Origin: Candidatus Sulfopaludibacter sp. SbA3
GTDB lineage: Bacteria > Acidobacteriota > Terriglobia > Bryobacterales > Bryobacteraceae
Direction: 5' to 3'
Assembly (NCBI GenBank): GCA_945861625.1
Contig: CAMAVI010000010.1
Span: 1-62,760, forward strand
DNA: 62,760 bases
In this document: piece after piece, positions 29,923-38,538 of the stretch
How the letters are laid out: every line of letters starts with the position of its first letter
Position numbering within the stretch: position 1 is the stretch's first letter
The notes under the pieces: model-generated
Told to the model about the DNA's origin: nothing
Seen by the model: only the letters and a program-made list of their open reading frames with translations
Databases searched by the model: none
Position numbers and translations under genes: made by a program

Positions 29923-31452
29923 TCAGTCTTCGGCCCGAATGGCAAGGCCGCGCCCATAAATCTCGCGGAATGCCGGAGCGACCTGCCCGGCATGCCATTG
30001 CTCGACATCCACATCCAGCCCGGATTCCAGATGGACCTGCACGGATTTATCTAAAATGTCCACGCGGAGACCGTCAACGCGCTGGTCCTGGCTCTGGTCC
30101 AGCGCCACCGCTACGCGGAGCAAGGGAGCCAACAGAACCACCGCGCGCCGCCCTTCCGTGTCCAATATCTGAAACTCGGGATGGGTCGACTGCGGCATCG
30201 ACTTGCGATGGTACCGGCACAGATTGGCGATCACGATGCGCTCCCAATCCGCGAAGCCCGCCAAATCAGAGTTCGCCACTAAATACAACGAATGCTTGTG
30301 GTGCCGCGATTCGTTCACCCAGTGGCCAATGTTATAAACATAGGCCGCGGCTTCCAGGAGTTGGCCGTGCATCGCCGGTAAACCGTGGAGTGACCGTAAC
30401 TGTTCGAACAAGGCCGACGCTAGTTGTGCCACCTTGCGGACGTGCGGCGTCGACAGCCCGTAGCGCCGCGAAAGCGCCAGGACCACCCGGCGTCTGTCCG
30501 GCTCGAGCCGCGCTTGCGCCAGGCCCACTCGCTTATGCGCCAGATCCGCGATCACGCCTTCCCGCACGCCGGCCGTCGAGTAGTAAAGCCGGGGCAACTT
30601 GAAGGCGTGAATGATTTCATGGAGCGCGCCAACGCCCGCTATAATAATTTCCGCTCTCCTGGGTCCAATGCCCGTCATGACGCGCCGCTTCTCCAACTCG
30701 GCGCTGCTGACCTGGCGATACAGCGAGCGGATCTGCGCCGCGGTGGCCGGAAGACGGTCCGCCAACTCCCGCCGGGCGCGGCGGACGCGATTGACGGCCG
30801 ATACCACCGCGGCGGCCGTGGAAGAAGTTGCGATCATGCGGTCGATCTTCGCATTGCCCATCCGTGCCAGCGGCCCGGCGATACGCTCCTGAATATACTT
30901 CTGCATGCGGATCAACTCGTGTTCCGTCGGCGGGTCACTCTTTAGAAACATTTCCGTCAGGCGAACCGCTCCCAGAGGCTTCGAAAACGATTCCGTGATG
31001 TGCCCCCCCTCGCTCAAGACCAGCTCCGCGCTGCCGCCTCCAATGTCGACGATCAGAACTCTCTGCTTGGGATGGGGCCACTGGCTCTGCACACCCAGGT
31101 GAATGAGACGGGCCTCTTCCAGGCCCGAAATGACCTCGACGGGACTTCCCAGGATGGTGGAGGCGCGCGCCAAAAATTCCGGCTGATTCCGCGCGTCGCG
31201 CAAGGCGGCCGTTCCCACGATTCTTACCGCCAGAACGTTTAGCTTGCGATACGCCGCGGCCATCTTCCCGAGCACGTCACACGCCAGGTTCATGGTGGCT
31301 TCGTTCATACGCCCTTCGCGAAACACGCTGGTGCCTAGGCGCACCACCTGGCGCTCGGCTGCGATAGGAACCTGCTTGCCCGAGGCATCCACCTCAGCCA
31401 CTAGCATCCGGATGGAATTGCTGCCGATATCGACTGCCGCGTAGAGGGACAC
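29923..31452 (-). CDS. ppx: Ppx/GppA-family exopolyphosphatase
   Basis: About 509 residues of the ASKHA fold: AAVDIGSNSIRMLVAEVD (phosphate 1), VGTAALRDA, VLIVDIGGGSAELVLSEG (phosphate 2), and GPRRAEIIIAGVGAL. A C-terminal HD-like helical part (EAAAYVYNIGHWVNESRHHKHSLYLV) is present, as in Ppx and GppA of the longer type. A GTG start is chosen because it gives VSLYAAVDIGSNS; an upstream TTG would add 11 residues. It would hydrolyse polyphosphate chain ends or pppGpp. It forms an operon with the CHAD gene and is divergent from the thymidylate-kinase pair. Confidence 0.9.
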   Translation of the reverse strand: MSLYAAVDIGSNSIRMLVAEVDASGKQVPIAAERQVVRLGTSVFREGRMNEATMNLACDVLGKMAAAYRKLNVLAVRIVGTAALRDARNQPEFLARASTILGSPVEVISGLEEARLIHLGVQSQWPHPKQRVLIVDIGGGSAELVLSEGGHITESFSKPLGAVRLTEMFLKSDPPTEHELIRMQKYIQERIAGPLARMGNAKIDRMIATSSTAAAVVSAVNRVRRARRELADRLPATAAQIRSLYRQVSSAELEKRRVMTGIGPRRAEIIIAGVGALHEIIHAFKLPRLYYSTAGVREGVIADLAHKRVGLAQARLEPDRRRVVLALSRRYGLSTPHVRKVAQLASALFEQLRSLHGLPAMHGQLLEAAAYVYNIGHWVNESRHHKHSLYLVANSDLAGFADWERIVIANLCRYHRKSMPQSTHPEFQILDTEGRRAVVLLAPLLRVAVALDQSQDQRVDGLRVDILDKSVQVHLESGLDVDVEQWHAGQVAPAFREIYGRGLAIRAED

Positions 31453-31515
31453 AGTGAAGTTAGACCGCCCGGCTTTGTAACGCAAAATTAACGCAACACC
31501 CTGGGCTCAATCGTT

Positions 31516-32244
31516 ATGATAAAGGCACCGATGCAGGTTTTCCTACAAAATAAATGCCCCGGACGGTTGATTGTCGTCGAAGGCATTGACGGCTCGGGAA
31601 AGTCCACCCAACTCTTGCTGCTCTCCCAGTGGTTGCGCCGGCGCGGGTACGCTGTCACCTTCAGCGAATGGAATTCTTCTCCCATGGTGCGGGAAACCAC
31701 GCGCCGCGGCAAGAAGAAAGAAATGTTCACGCCGACGACGTTCAGCCTGATTCACGCCACCGACTTCGCCGACCGCATGGAGCTCTACATCGTGCCGCTG
31801 CTCAAGGCCGGCGCCGTGGTCTGCGCGGACCGTTACGCCTACACCGCGTTCGCCCGCGACGTGGTCCGGGGAGTGGATCGCTCCTGGGTGCGCAATCTGT
31901 ACCGTTTCGCGATCAAGCCGAACCTCGCGTTCTACTTCAAAGTTCCGCTCGATGTGGCTTTGGGCCGGATACTGGGTGGCCGCGACGCCCTCAAGTACTA
32001 CGAAGCGGGCATGGACGTGGGCCTCAGCCCGAACATCGAAGAGAGTTTCCGCATCTTCCAGGGCCGCATCCTCGATGAGTACGAAGCGATGATCGAGGAG
32101 ATGGGCTTTCACGTGATTGACGCGACGATGTCCATCGAAGCTCAACAAAAGGAAATGCGCCGCATTGTTCTGCAGGAGTTCGGGCGCACGCGACCGCCGG
32201 GAGTCCTGGGAACGGAGGTCCGTGTTGCGGGATTACAAGAATAG
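31516..32244 (+). CDS. tmk: Thymidylate kinase (copy 1)
   Basis: A 242-residue P-loop kinase. Walker A is GIDGSGKSTQ, followed by CADRYAYTAFARD with the DR[YH] motif of dTMP kinases, and RILGGRDALKYYEAGMDVG, which differs from the lid of standard Tmk. dTMP kinase makes dTDP from dTMP, an essential step. It is longer than E. coli Tmk (213) and lacks the usual ExGGT loop after Walker A, so it is a divergent member. It overlaps a paralogue immediately downstream. Whether this or a Tmk elsewhere in the genome is the housekeeping enzyme cannot be told. Confidence 0.75.
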   Translation: MIKAPMQVFLQNKCPGRLIVVEGIDGSGKSTQLLLLSQWLRRRGYAVTFSEWNSSPMVRETTRRGKKKEMFTPTTFSLIHATDFADRMELYIVPLLKAGAVVCADRYAYTAFARDVVRGVDRSWVRNLYRFAIKPNLAFYFKVPLDVALGRILGGRDALKYYEAGMDVGLSPNIEESFRIFQGRILDEYEAMIEEMGFHVIDATMSIEAQQKEMRRIVLQEFGRTRPPGVLGTEVRVAGLQE

Positions 32245-32986
32245 GCCGCCGCTATCCTACTACCGGACGGCATTGCCCGGCGTCGATTGCTCGGAATTGC
32301 AGGGCAAGCTGATTGTCATCGAAGGCCCCGACGCTGTCGGACGCAGCACGCAGGTTCGTCGCCTGAAGCCATGGCTGGAGGAATTTGGCCACGCGGTGCT
32401 CGACACTGGCATGGCACGCTCGGCCCTGGCCGGTAGGGGAATCAAGGAAGCCAAACAGGGAAATACACTGGGTCCGATCACGATGACCCTGTACTACGCC
32501 ACCGATTTCGCCGACCGCCTGGAGAACGAAATCATTCCGGCGTTGCGCGCGGGTTTTGTGGTGTTGACGGATCGCTACATTTTCTCCATCATGGCCCGCG
32601 CCATCGCCAGAGGCCAGAATCGTACCTGGCTTGAGCGCACCGCGGGCTTCGCCCTTGTGCCTCATGCCGTTTTCTATATGCGCGCCGAAGTCAAGGATCT
32701 GATTTCGCGCGTCGTCGTCGGCCGCGGCGCTTTCGATTATTGGGAAAGCGGCCTGGACCTCCACTTCGGCAAGGACATGTTTGAGAGTTTCGTCCGCTAT
32801 CAGTCCAGCTTGATCCAGGTCTTTGACGATCTCGTGGAACCATACGGTTTCCAGGTGATCGATGCTTCCCGCTCAGTGGACCAGGTGTTCGCGGATCTTC
32901 AGACCTCCATCTCAAAGGTGTTGGAGATGCCGGTGACCAAGAAGACCGCGCGCACCAAAGCCACCGGCGGCGAGCACGCCGGCTAA
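32222..32986 (+). CDS. Thymidylate-kinase-like protein with altered P-loop (copy 2)
   Basis: About 254 residues, clearly paralogous to the gene before it: YYATDFADRLENEIIPALRAGFVVLTDRYIFSIMARA mirrors HATDFADRMELYIVPLLKAGAVVCADRYAYTAFARD. The Walker A motif reads GPDAVGRSTQ: the invariant phosphate-binding Lys is Arg (codon CGC). It may have lost kinase activity, or be a regulatory partner of copy 1. The GTG at 32222, overlapping the end of copy 1 by 23 bases, is the likely start; the longer reading runs deep into copy 1. A Lys-rich tail (TKKTARTKATGGEHAG) ends the protein. Confidence 0.72.
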   Translation: MLRDYKNRPPLSYYRTALPGVDCSELQGKLIVIEGPDAVGRSTQVRRLKPWLEEFGHAVLDTGMARSALAGRGIKEAKQGNTLGPITMTLYYATDFADRLENEIIPALRAGFVVLTDRYIFSIMARAIARGQNRTWLERTAGFALVPHAVFYMRAEVKDLISRVVVGRGAFDYWESGLDLHFGKDMFESFVRYQSSLIQVFDDLVEPYGFQVIDASRSVDQVFADLQTSISKVLEMPVTKKTARTKATGGEHAG

Positions 32987-33198
32987 TCCGTCGGCGACAT
33001 CAGATACGAACGGGCCGCCGCGATTACGCCTGCCGCCAGCAAAAGCAGTAGCGTGCTCCACGGTGCGAACGGGCACAACGAGTGATATCCCAAATCGCTG
33101 ACGATCTTGACGTCCGAAGGAATGAGCGTCAGCACCGCGCTTCCCACGAGGAGATATGCAGCGATCAGAAGCGCTTGATTTCTTGTGTTGGGCGCCAT
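32983..33198 (-). CDS. Small two-helix membrane protein
   Basis: A 71-residue protein starting MAPNTRNQ with two hydrophobic segments (ALLIAAYLLVGSAVLTLI and TLLLLLAAGVIAAARSYL) separated by a short loop with a HSLCPFAPW motif. The HSLCPFAP segment recalls small membrane proteins whose loop faces the periplasm, but I recognise no family. It converges on the second thymidylate-kinase gene, sharing its last four bases. Confidence 0.45.
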   Translation of the reverse strand: MAPNTRNQALLIAAYLLVGSAVLTLIPSDVKIVSDLGYHSLCPFAPWSTLLLLLAAGVIAAARSYLMSPTD

Positions 33199-33270
33199 GG
33201 GACGAAAGCGGTAGTCTAACACGGACTGTGGGGATGTTTGATGGCGCCCAGAGAGGGACCAAAATGAAGA

Positions 33271-33307
33271 CGGACTTCCCCTCAGGCTGCGCCGCTGGGG
33301 AAGTCCG
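33271..33307 (-). terminator. Intrinsic terminator downstream of the DUF6152 gene
   Basis: A perfect 11-bp stem (CGGACTTCCCC at 33271-33281 with its complement at 33297-33307) encloses a 15-base loop that can pair further inside. Read on the minus strand it is followed by TCTTCATTTT, a T-rich tail. It lies 22 bases beyond the stop of the DUF6152 gene. Confidence 0.7.
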
Positions 33308-33328
33308 CGCCAAAACTAACGATTGAAG

Positions 33329-33736
33329 TTACTTGCCGCCCGGGCCGCCGTCTTCAGCAGCACCCGCGAAGATCTTCCGCCCGTCGGCGAGAGAGACGTT
33401 GCGAGCATTGGCGAGACGAGCGCCATCCTTGGCCATGTAGCCTTCCACGGTAATCATGTCACCCGGCTTCAAGGAATTGCGCGTCCAGCCGCGGCGCATC
33501 AGGCCGTTCGGGCTGCCGAGTTCGAATTCCCAGTTGATCGGTTTCCCATTATCGTCCTTCACGTCCATGTAAAAGCGCGCGTGCGGGTTCGTCCATTCCA
33601 GTTTGGTGACTTCGCCTTTCAGCGTAACCGGCTTGTTGGAATCGTATTCCGCCGCAAAAGAATGATGCCCAAACGCGGGCGCCACGGCGAGAGCTGCCGC
33701 AATGCCGGTGAGCAGGACAACCGATTTAATCTGCAT
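33329..33736 (-). CDS. Secreted DUF6152 protein
   Basis: About 135 residues with a signal peptide (SVVLLTGIAAALAVAPAFG) followed directly by HHSFAAEYD, the hallmark start of DUF6152 proteins. The rest (GEVTKLEWTNPHARFYMDVKDDNG, WEFELGSPNGLMRRGW, PGDMITVEGYMAKDG) forms the small OB-like beta fold typical of the family. The function is unknown to me; members are common in Acidobacteriota beside secreted hypothetical proteins. Start chosen so that the signal peptide is N-terminal. Confidence 0.82.
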   Translation of the reverse strand: MQIKSVVLLTGIAAALAVAPAFGHHSFAAEYDSNKPVTLKGEVTKLEWTNPHARFYMDVKDDNGKPINWEFELGSPNGLMRRGWTRNSLKPGDMITVEGYMAKDGARLANARNVSLADGRKIFAGAAEDGGPGGK

Positions 33737-33860
33737 AGAGCCTCCAGGAAAAAAACTGCCTTCATCAAAACTGTACCCCGATTTACGGCGGGCGTCAACC
33801 GTTGGTGCGGGGCCTATCAACAGTCAGGACAGACCCCGCGTTTTCGCGAGCTGCTTGCGC

Positions 33861-34343
33861 TCAACCCTTCTTTTTGCCCTGCCCCGTATTGGCCGAGGTG
33901 ACCAACTGCAACGGGAAACCATCGGGATCGAGGATATGGAAGCCCACACCGCTGCCACCCGTGTCTTCCTTGGGCGTCATGCCGCGCGACTTCAGGTCCG
34001 CCGTTACGGCATTCTTGTCGAAATTGTTGATGCCGATCGCGATGTGGTCGATCTTACCCGCCGGACTGCCTTTGCGCAGCACCAGGAAGTCCTTGCCGAA
34101 CATGGCCTGGTTGCTGCCGTCGCGAACGTTGACCGTAACGCCCAGGACCTTGCGGTAAAAATCACTGGACTTATTGAGGTCGCTCACTTGCAGGGAAACG
34201 TGATTGATCGCGTTGCCCTGGAATCCGGCCGCCGACGCGGTTTGCGCGCCCGCCGCCAACACGGCCAGTCCTTGTGCCAGCGCGCGCCGGGATAGTTTTC
34301 TGTCGTCGTAAGACTTCAGCAAGTTTGCAATAACGTCGTTCAT
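33861..34343 (-). CDS. Exported VOC-family (glyoxalase-like) protein
   Basis: About 160 residues. The N-terminus has a Tat-like signal (KLSRRALAQGLAVLAAGAQTASA). The remainder is a vicinal-oxygen-chelate domain: INHVSLQVSDLNKSSDFYRKVLGV, HIAIGINNF and VGFHILDPDGFPLQLV, where His and Glu/Gln positions would bind a metal. The C-terminal strand has Gln instead of the usual Glu (PLQLV), so metal binding may be modified. The ATG has a GAGGA 6 bases upstream. Substrate unknown; an export signal is unusual for glyoxalase-type enzymes. Confidence 0.75.
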   Translation of the reverse strand: MNDVIANLLKSYDDRKLSRRALAQGLAVLAAGAQTASAAGFQGNAINHVSLQVSDLNKSSDFYRKVLGVTVNVRDGSNQAMFGKDFLVLRKGSPAGKIDHIAIGINNFDKNAVTADLKSRGMTPKEDTGGSGVGFHILDPDGFPLQLVTSANTGQGKKKG

Positions 34344-34461
34344 GGGAGTCCTCTTTTCTATTGGAATCGGTGTAGCGGAACCTCTACAGTCTACACAACG
34401 GAATCGCGGGTGCAATCAATGCTATGATTCCGACTTGGCGTTTCACGAGGGAGGCATCGCA

Positions 34462-35424
34462 ATGAAGGTCATGCGTCTTCTAGGTATCACCTTATTGATG
34501 GCGTCCGCCGCCGTCATTCTTATTCCCAAGTCCACGTCCGCGCAGTCCAAGCGCGAGGCGGATGGCGCGCGGCTTCTGCGGGGCGCCGTTGACGTGCACT
34601 TCCACATGGACGCGACCACGCCCTCGGGGGGCAGCGTGCAGGCCGATCTCACAACGGTGCGCGCGGCCCGCGATCGCGGCGTCCGCGGTCTGGTCATCAA
34701 GAATCATTTCGAGTCCACCGCAACGGTGGCTTACCTGCTGCGCAAAGAAGTTCCCAACATCGAACTCTTTGGCGGCCTGGTGATGAACCTGTCGAACGGC
34801 GGCATGAATCCGGCGGGGGTTGACTATATGGCCACGCAGATCGCGGGCGCCCCGGGCAAGATCGTGTGGATGCCGGCCGGAAATTCCGAAGCCGAAGCGC
34901 GCACGGCCAAGGAGCCGAACAGGCCATTTGTGGCGGTTTCGAAAAACGGCGAACTGCTGCCCGCGACCAAGCAGGTACTGGCCCTCATCGCCAAGCACAA
35001 TCTGACTCTGGCCTCTGGCCACATCGCGGCTGAAGAAGCGCTGCTGGTGTTCCGCGAAGCCAAGAAGATGGGCATCCAGCGCATGATTGCGACGCACGCG
35101 ATGGATCTGGCGGGCAAGATGACCATCGCGCAGATGCAGCAAGCCGCCCAACTGGGCGCGATCATCGAGCTCGACTTCCGCAACATCCTGGACGACAACG
35201 CGGTCCGCGTGGACGCGATTAAAAAGTTGGGAGCCGAGCACTGCTTGATCTCCGAGTTCTGGACCAAGGTCACGGTTCCGAAGATCTATGGCGACCCGGC
35301 GGGCGTGGGCGCGTTCGCCGAAGCGCTGCGCAGCCGCGGCATCACCGACCGCGACCTCGATATTATGTTCAAGGAGAATCCGGCGAAGGTACTGGGCTTA
35401 GACCCCAAGGGCGGCAAACGCTAA
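34462..35424 (+). CDS. Exported DUF6282 family protein
   Basis: About 320 residues, with a signal peptide (LLGITLLMASAAVILIPKSTSA). The barrel follows the same plan as the DUF6282 protein of the aromatic operon: VDVHFHMDATTPSGG, LVIKNHFESTATVAYLL, LASGHIAAEEALL and IATHAMDLAG. The C-terminal segment reads HCLISEFWTKVTVP where the operon copy has LSTDLGQT, so the last acidic ligand is not conserved. GAGGGAGG stands before the ATG. A rhodanese gene follows after 18 bases, probably in one operon. Likely a periplasmic hydrolase or lyase of unknown substrate. Confidence 0.72.
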   Translation: MKVMRLLGITLLMASAAVILIPKSTSAQSKREADGARLLRGAVDVHFHMDATTPSGGSVQADLTTVRAARDRGVRGLVIKNHFESTATVAYLLRKEVPNIELFGGLVMNLSNGGMNPAGVDYMATQIAGAPGKIVWMPAGNSEAEARTAKEPNRPFVAVSKNGELLPATKQVLALIAKHNLTLASGHIAAEEALLVFREAKKMGIQRMIATHAMDLAGKMTIAQMQQAAQLGAIIELDFRNILDDNAVRVDAIKKLGAEHCLISEFWTKVTVPKIYGDPAGVGAFAEALRSRGITDRDLDIMFKENPAKVLGLDPKGGKR

Positions 35425-35442
35425 TCCGAAGGAGACCAGACA

Positions 35443-35853
35443 ATGACTAGAATCATCCTTACTTTACTGCTGGCGGCGGTGTTGGCTCCGGCGCAGCAAA
35501 AGACGCACGCAAAAGTGCTGACACGCGCCGAGATGGAGGCGCTTCTCGCCAAGCCGGGCGACATCTTGCTGATCGACGTGCGCCAGCCCGACGAGATTTC
35601 CAAGAACGGCGGGTTTCCCGTGTATCTGAACATTCAGATGAACGCGCTGCAAACCAGCCTGTCCTGGATTCCCAAGGACCGGCGGATTGTCGCCGTCTCC
35701 AATCACGCGCATCGCGGGGCTGAGGCAGCCGACATCCTCGCTCGCGCCGGCTTCAAGGTCGCGGGCGCGGTCGGCGCGCAGTCCTACGAGGAGGAAGGCG
35801 GCAAGCTGACCAAGATCGCCCCTCGTCCACCGAATTCAGAAGCGAAGAAATAG
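35443..35853 (+). CDS. Exported rhodanese-fold protein lacking the catalytic cysteine
   Basis: A 136-residue protein with a short signal peptide (IILTLLLAAVLAPAQ) and a rhodanese domain: LTRAEMEALLAKPGDILLIDVRQPDEISKNGGFPVYLNIQMN. Where active rhodaneses have a Cys-containing loop after strand 4, this one reads IVAVSNHAHRGAEAADIL, with Ser at the Cys position, so sulfur transfer by the usual persulfide is not possible. It may be a binding protein. It follows the exported DUF6282 gene with GGAGA before its ATG. Confidence 0.75.
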   Translation: MTRIILTLLLAAVLAPAQQKTHAKVLTRAEMEALLAKPGDILLIDVRQPDEISKNGGFPVYLNIQMNALQTSLSWIPKDRRIVAVSNHAHRGAEAADILARAGFKVAGAVGAQSYEEEGGKLTKIAPRPPNSEAKK

Positions 35854-35883
35854 TTGGGTACATAGTCAGGATCGGGAGCACGC

Positions 35884-36915
35884 ATGGAATACCGGATGCT
35901 CGGCGGGAGCGGCCTGGAGGTCTCTGCCCTCAGTTTTGGCACGATGACGCTGGGCGGCGAGGGACGCTTCGCGGCCATGGGCAATGTCCAGGTGGACGAG
36001 GCCCGGCGCCAGATTGAGATTTGCCGGGAAGCCGGCGTCAACCTGTTCGATACGGCCGATGCGTATTCGTCGGGCAAATCGGAAGAGGTGCTGGGCCAGG
36101 CTCTGGGCGCGCAGCGCAAAGATGTAGTGGTGGCGACGAAAGTTTTCTTTCGCATCGAGCCGGGCGCCAACAAGAATGGACTATCCCGCACGCACATCGT
36201 GGAATCCTGCGAGGCGAGTCTCCGGCGGCTGGGAACCGATTACATCGATCTGTACCAGGCGCATAATTTCGATTCGCTGACGCCGCTGGAAGAAACGCTG
36301 CGTGCCTTCGACGATCTAATCCGCACGGGGAAGATCCGTTACGCGGGCTGTTCCAACTACGCGGGCTGGCAGGCGATGAAAGCGGCGGCGATTTCCGAGC
36401 GGCTCGGGATTGCGCGTTACATTTCGCAGCAGATCAACTACTCACTGCTGGCACGCGACGCCGAGCACGAACTGGTTCCCGTGGGCTTGGATCAGCGCCT
36501 CGGTATCATGGCCTGGAGTCCGTTGCAATTCGGGCTGCTGTCGGGCAAGTTCCGCCGTGGTCAGGCAAGGCCGGCGGAATCGCGGCTCAACACTTTAGAT
36601 GTGCCGGGAACGGTGGAGGAAGAACGGCACTACCGTATTGTGGATACGCTGGCGGAAATCGCGGAGCAGCGCGGCGTTTCCGTTGCGCAGGCGGCGTTGA
36701 ATTGGGTGATGCGAAAGCCGTGCGTGGATACCGTTATACTCGGCGCGCGCAATGAGCAGCAGCTTCGCGACAATCTCGCGGCGGCCCAGTGGAGCTTGAC
36801 CGAAGCCGAAGTGGCACGGCTCGACGAAGCCAGCGCCACGGCGCTGCCCTACCCGCATTGGCATCAACAAAAGTTCGCCGGGGACCGTAATCCGCCGGCC
36901 AAGGCTAGCCGCTAA
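35884..36915 (+). CDS. Aldo/keto reductase
   Basis: A 343-residue AKR-family NADPH oxidoreductase. The tetrad is visible: Asp in NLFDTADAYSSGKSE, Tyr in the same segment, Lys in VVVATKVFF and His in DLYQAHNFD. INYSLLARDAEHELVPVG and SPLQFGLLSGKFRRG, which shape the cofactor pocket, and the C-terminal VILGARNEQQLRDNLAA are standard for the AKR11/YghZ-like group. No signal peptide. It begins 30 bases after the rhodanese gene, so may share its transcript. Substrate unknown. Confidence 0.9.
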   Translation: MEYRMLGGSGLEVSALSFGTMTLGGEGRFAAMGNVQVDEARRQIEICREAGVNLFDTADAYSSGKSEEVLGQALGAQRKDVVVATKVFFRIEPGANKNGLSRTHIVESCEASLRRLGTDYIDLYQAHNFDSLTPLEETLRAFDDLIRTGKIRYAGCSNYAGWQAMKAAAISERLGIARYISQQINYSLLARDAEHELVPVGLDQRLGIMAWSPLQFGLLSGKFRRGQARPAESRLNTLDVPGTVEEERHYRIVDTLAEIAEQRGVSVAQAALNWVMRKPCVDTVILGARNEQQLRDNLAAAQWSLTEAEVARLDEASATALPYPHWHQQKFAGDRNPPAKASR

Positions 36916-36985
36916 GTACCCCGTGACGCGCACCGCGTAATTTCGTATAATCATCTGTGGCTATGGAATTTAGAGGGAGGGCGAG

Positions 36986-38527
36986 ATGCGCTACCTGAGC
37001 GAACTAAGCGGATTGGTAGGGACGTTGCTGGCGGCCGTGTTAGTGGCCGGTCCTGTATTGGCGGCCGGCGACGCCGAGCTGGTGGACGCGGTGAAGAACC
37101 AGGATCGCGAGAAGATGTTGAATCTCGTGATGGCAAAGACGAACCTCAACACGCGAGCCGATGACGGCTCCACGGCTCTGTTGTGGGCCGCGCACTGGAA
37201 CGATCTGGAATCCGCCGCGCTGATCATTCGCGCGGGCGCGGATCCGGAGATCGCCAACGACTTGAAGATGACGCCGCTGTCGGAAGCCTGCTTGAACGGG
37301 AGTCCGGAGATGGTCGCGCTGCTGCTGAACGCGGGCGCGAATGCCAATACGGCGATTGCCAGCGGCGAGACGCCGCTGATGACCTGCGCCAAGAGCGGCA
37401 ACGTGGCGGGCGTGGAAATGCTGATCGCGCATGACGCGGCGGTCAATGCGAAAGAACCCACGCAGAACCAGACGGCGCTGATGTGGGCGGCGGCGGAACG
37501 CCACCCCGACGCAGTGCAGTCCCTTCTCAAGGCCAGGGCCGACGTGAAAGCGCACACAAAGCAGGGCTTCACCGCGCTGCACTTCGCCGCGCGCGAAGGA
37601 GACGCGGAAAGCGCCAAGTTGCTGGTGGCGGCGGGCGCGAACATCAATAGCAAGACCGAGCCGGATGCCCTTCGCACGCGGAACTCTGGCGTGCAGGCGG
37701 TAAATCGCGGGGCTGGCCGCAAGAGTTCCGCGACCGACGGCTATACTCCCCTGCTGGTGGCGACGGTTCGCGGACAAGTGCAAATGGCTCTGTCGCTGCT
37801 GGAACAAGGCGCCGATCCCAACATAATGGAGGGCGGATTTACGCCCCTGCATTGGGCGGCAGGCTCGTGGGAGAACGGCACTGCGAATCCTATTTACGGC
37901 TTTGAAGATCCCATGGCTGGGATCACGGACCGCGCGGGCAAGCTGCAACTGATCCAAGCGTTGCTGGCGCACGGCGCCAAGCCGAACCTGCGCATGACGC
38001 GGGCGCAGCCCACGTTCGCCGGTGGTTACTCGGATGCCCCCGGCGCGACGCCGATGTTGCTCGCCGCGGGAGCCGCCGATTTGGAAGTGATGAAAATATT
38101 GCTCGCGGCCGGCGCGGATCCCAAGATTTCCACCGAGACCAACGCCACCCCGATCATGGCCGCCACGGCCCTCAATCGGCTGGTGGGCGACAGTCCGGTA
38201 ACCGAGGCGCAGGCCACGGCGGCGGTGAAGTTCCTGGTGGCGGCGGGCGCCGATCCGAAGGGCGCCACGACCTTTGGCGAGAACGCTTTGTACGGCCCGT
38301 CCTATCGCGGCTGGAACGGGCTGCTGGAAGAGTTGATCAATATGGGTGTGGACGTGAACGCGGTGAGCAAGGCGGGCGTCACTCCGTGGCTTGCGGCGTC
38401 CGGTCAAGGCGACCGCCTGGGTGGTGTCCTCTTTAACAAAGCAGGCGCCGACATTCTCCAGAAGCGCGGAGCCGACCCCAAACTCGGCCATCCCTGCCAG
38501 GCCCAGAACAAGTGCCGTGCGGAATAG
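36986..38527 (+). CDS. Exported ankyrin-repeat protein
   Basis: A 513-residue protein with a signal peptide (LVGTLLAAVLVAGPVLAAG) and about ten ankyrin repeats over residues 35-490, each with a G-xTPL-xxA type core: DGSTALLWAAHWNDLESAALIIRAGADPEIAN, MTPLSEACLNGSPEMVALLLNAGAN, QTALMWAAAERHPDAV and others. Ankyrin repeats bind other proteins. It is the first gene of a set with the DUF1592 and DUF1552 genes, an arrangement common in Acidobacteriota; with AGGGAGG ahead of its ATG it is probably well translated. The exported location suggests that it binds the cytochrome product. Confidence 0.85.
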   Translation: MRYLSELSGLVGTLLAAVLVAGPVLAAGDAELVDAVKNQDREKMLNLVMAKTNLNTRADDGSTALLWAAHWNDLESAALIIRAGADPEIANDLKMTPLSEACLNGSPEMVALLLNAGANANTAIASGETPLMTCAKSGNVAGVEMLIAHDAAVNAKEPTQNQTALMWAAAERHPDAVQSLLKARADVKAHTKQGFTALHFAAREGDAESAKLLVAAGANINSKTEPDALRTRNSGVQAVNRGAGRKSSATDGYTPLLVATVRGQVQMALSLLEQGADPNIMEGGFTPLHWAAGSWENGTANPIYGFEDPMAGITDRAGKLQLIQALLAHGAKPNLRMTRAQPTFAGGYSDAPGATPMLLAAGAADLEVMKILLAAGADPKISTETNATPIMAATALNRLVGDSPVTEAQATAAVKFLVAAGADPKGATTFGENALYGPSYRGWNGLLEELINMGVDVNAVSKAGVTPWLAASGQGDRLGGVLFNKAGADILQKRGADPKLGHPCQAQNKCRAE

Positions 38528-38538
38528 GGGGAACACAG

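Noticed and set aside
37040..38536. 498-codon minus-strand open frame opposite the ankyrin gene
   Set aside because: It mirrors the repetitive ankyrin code on the other strand and has no recognisable domain.
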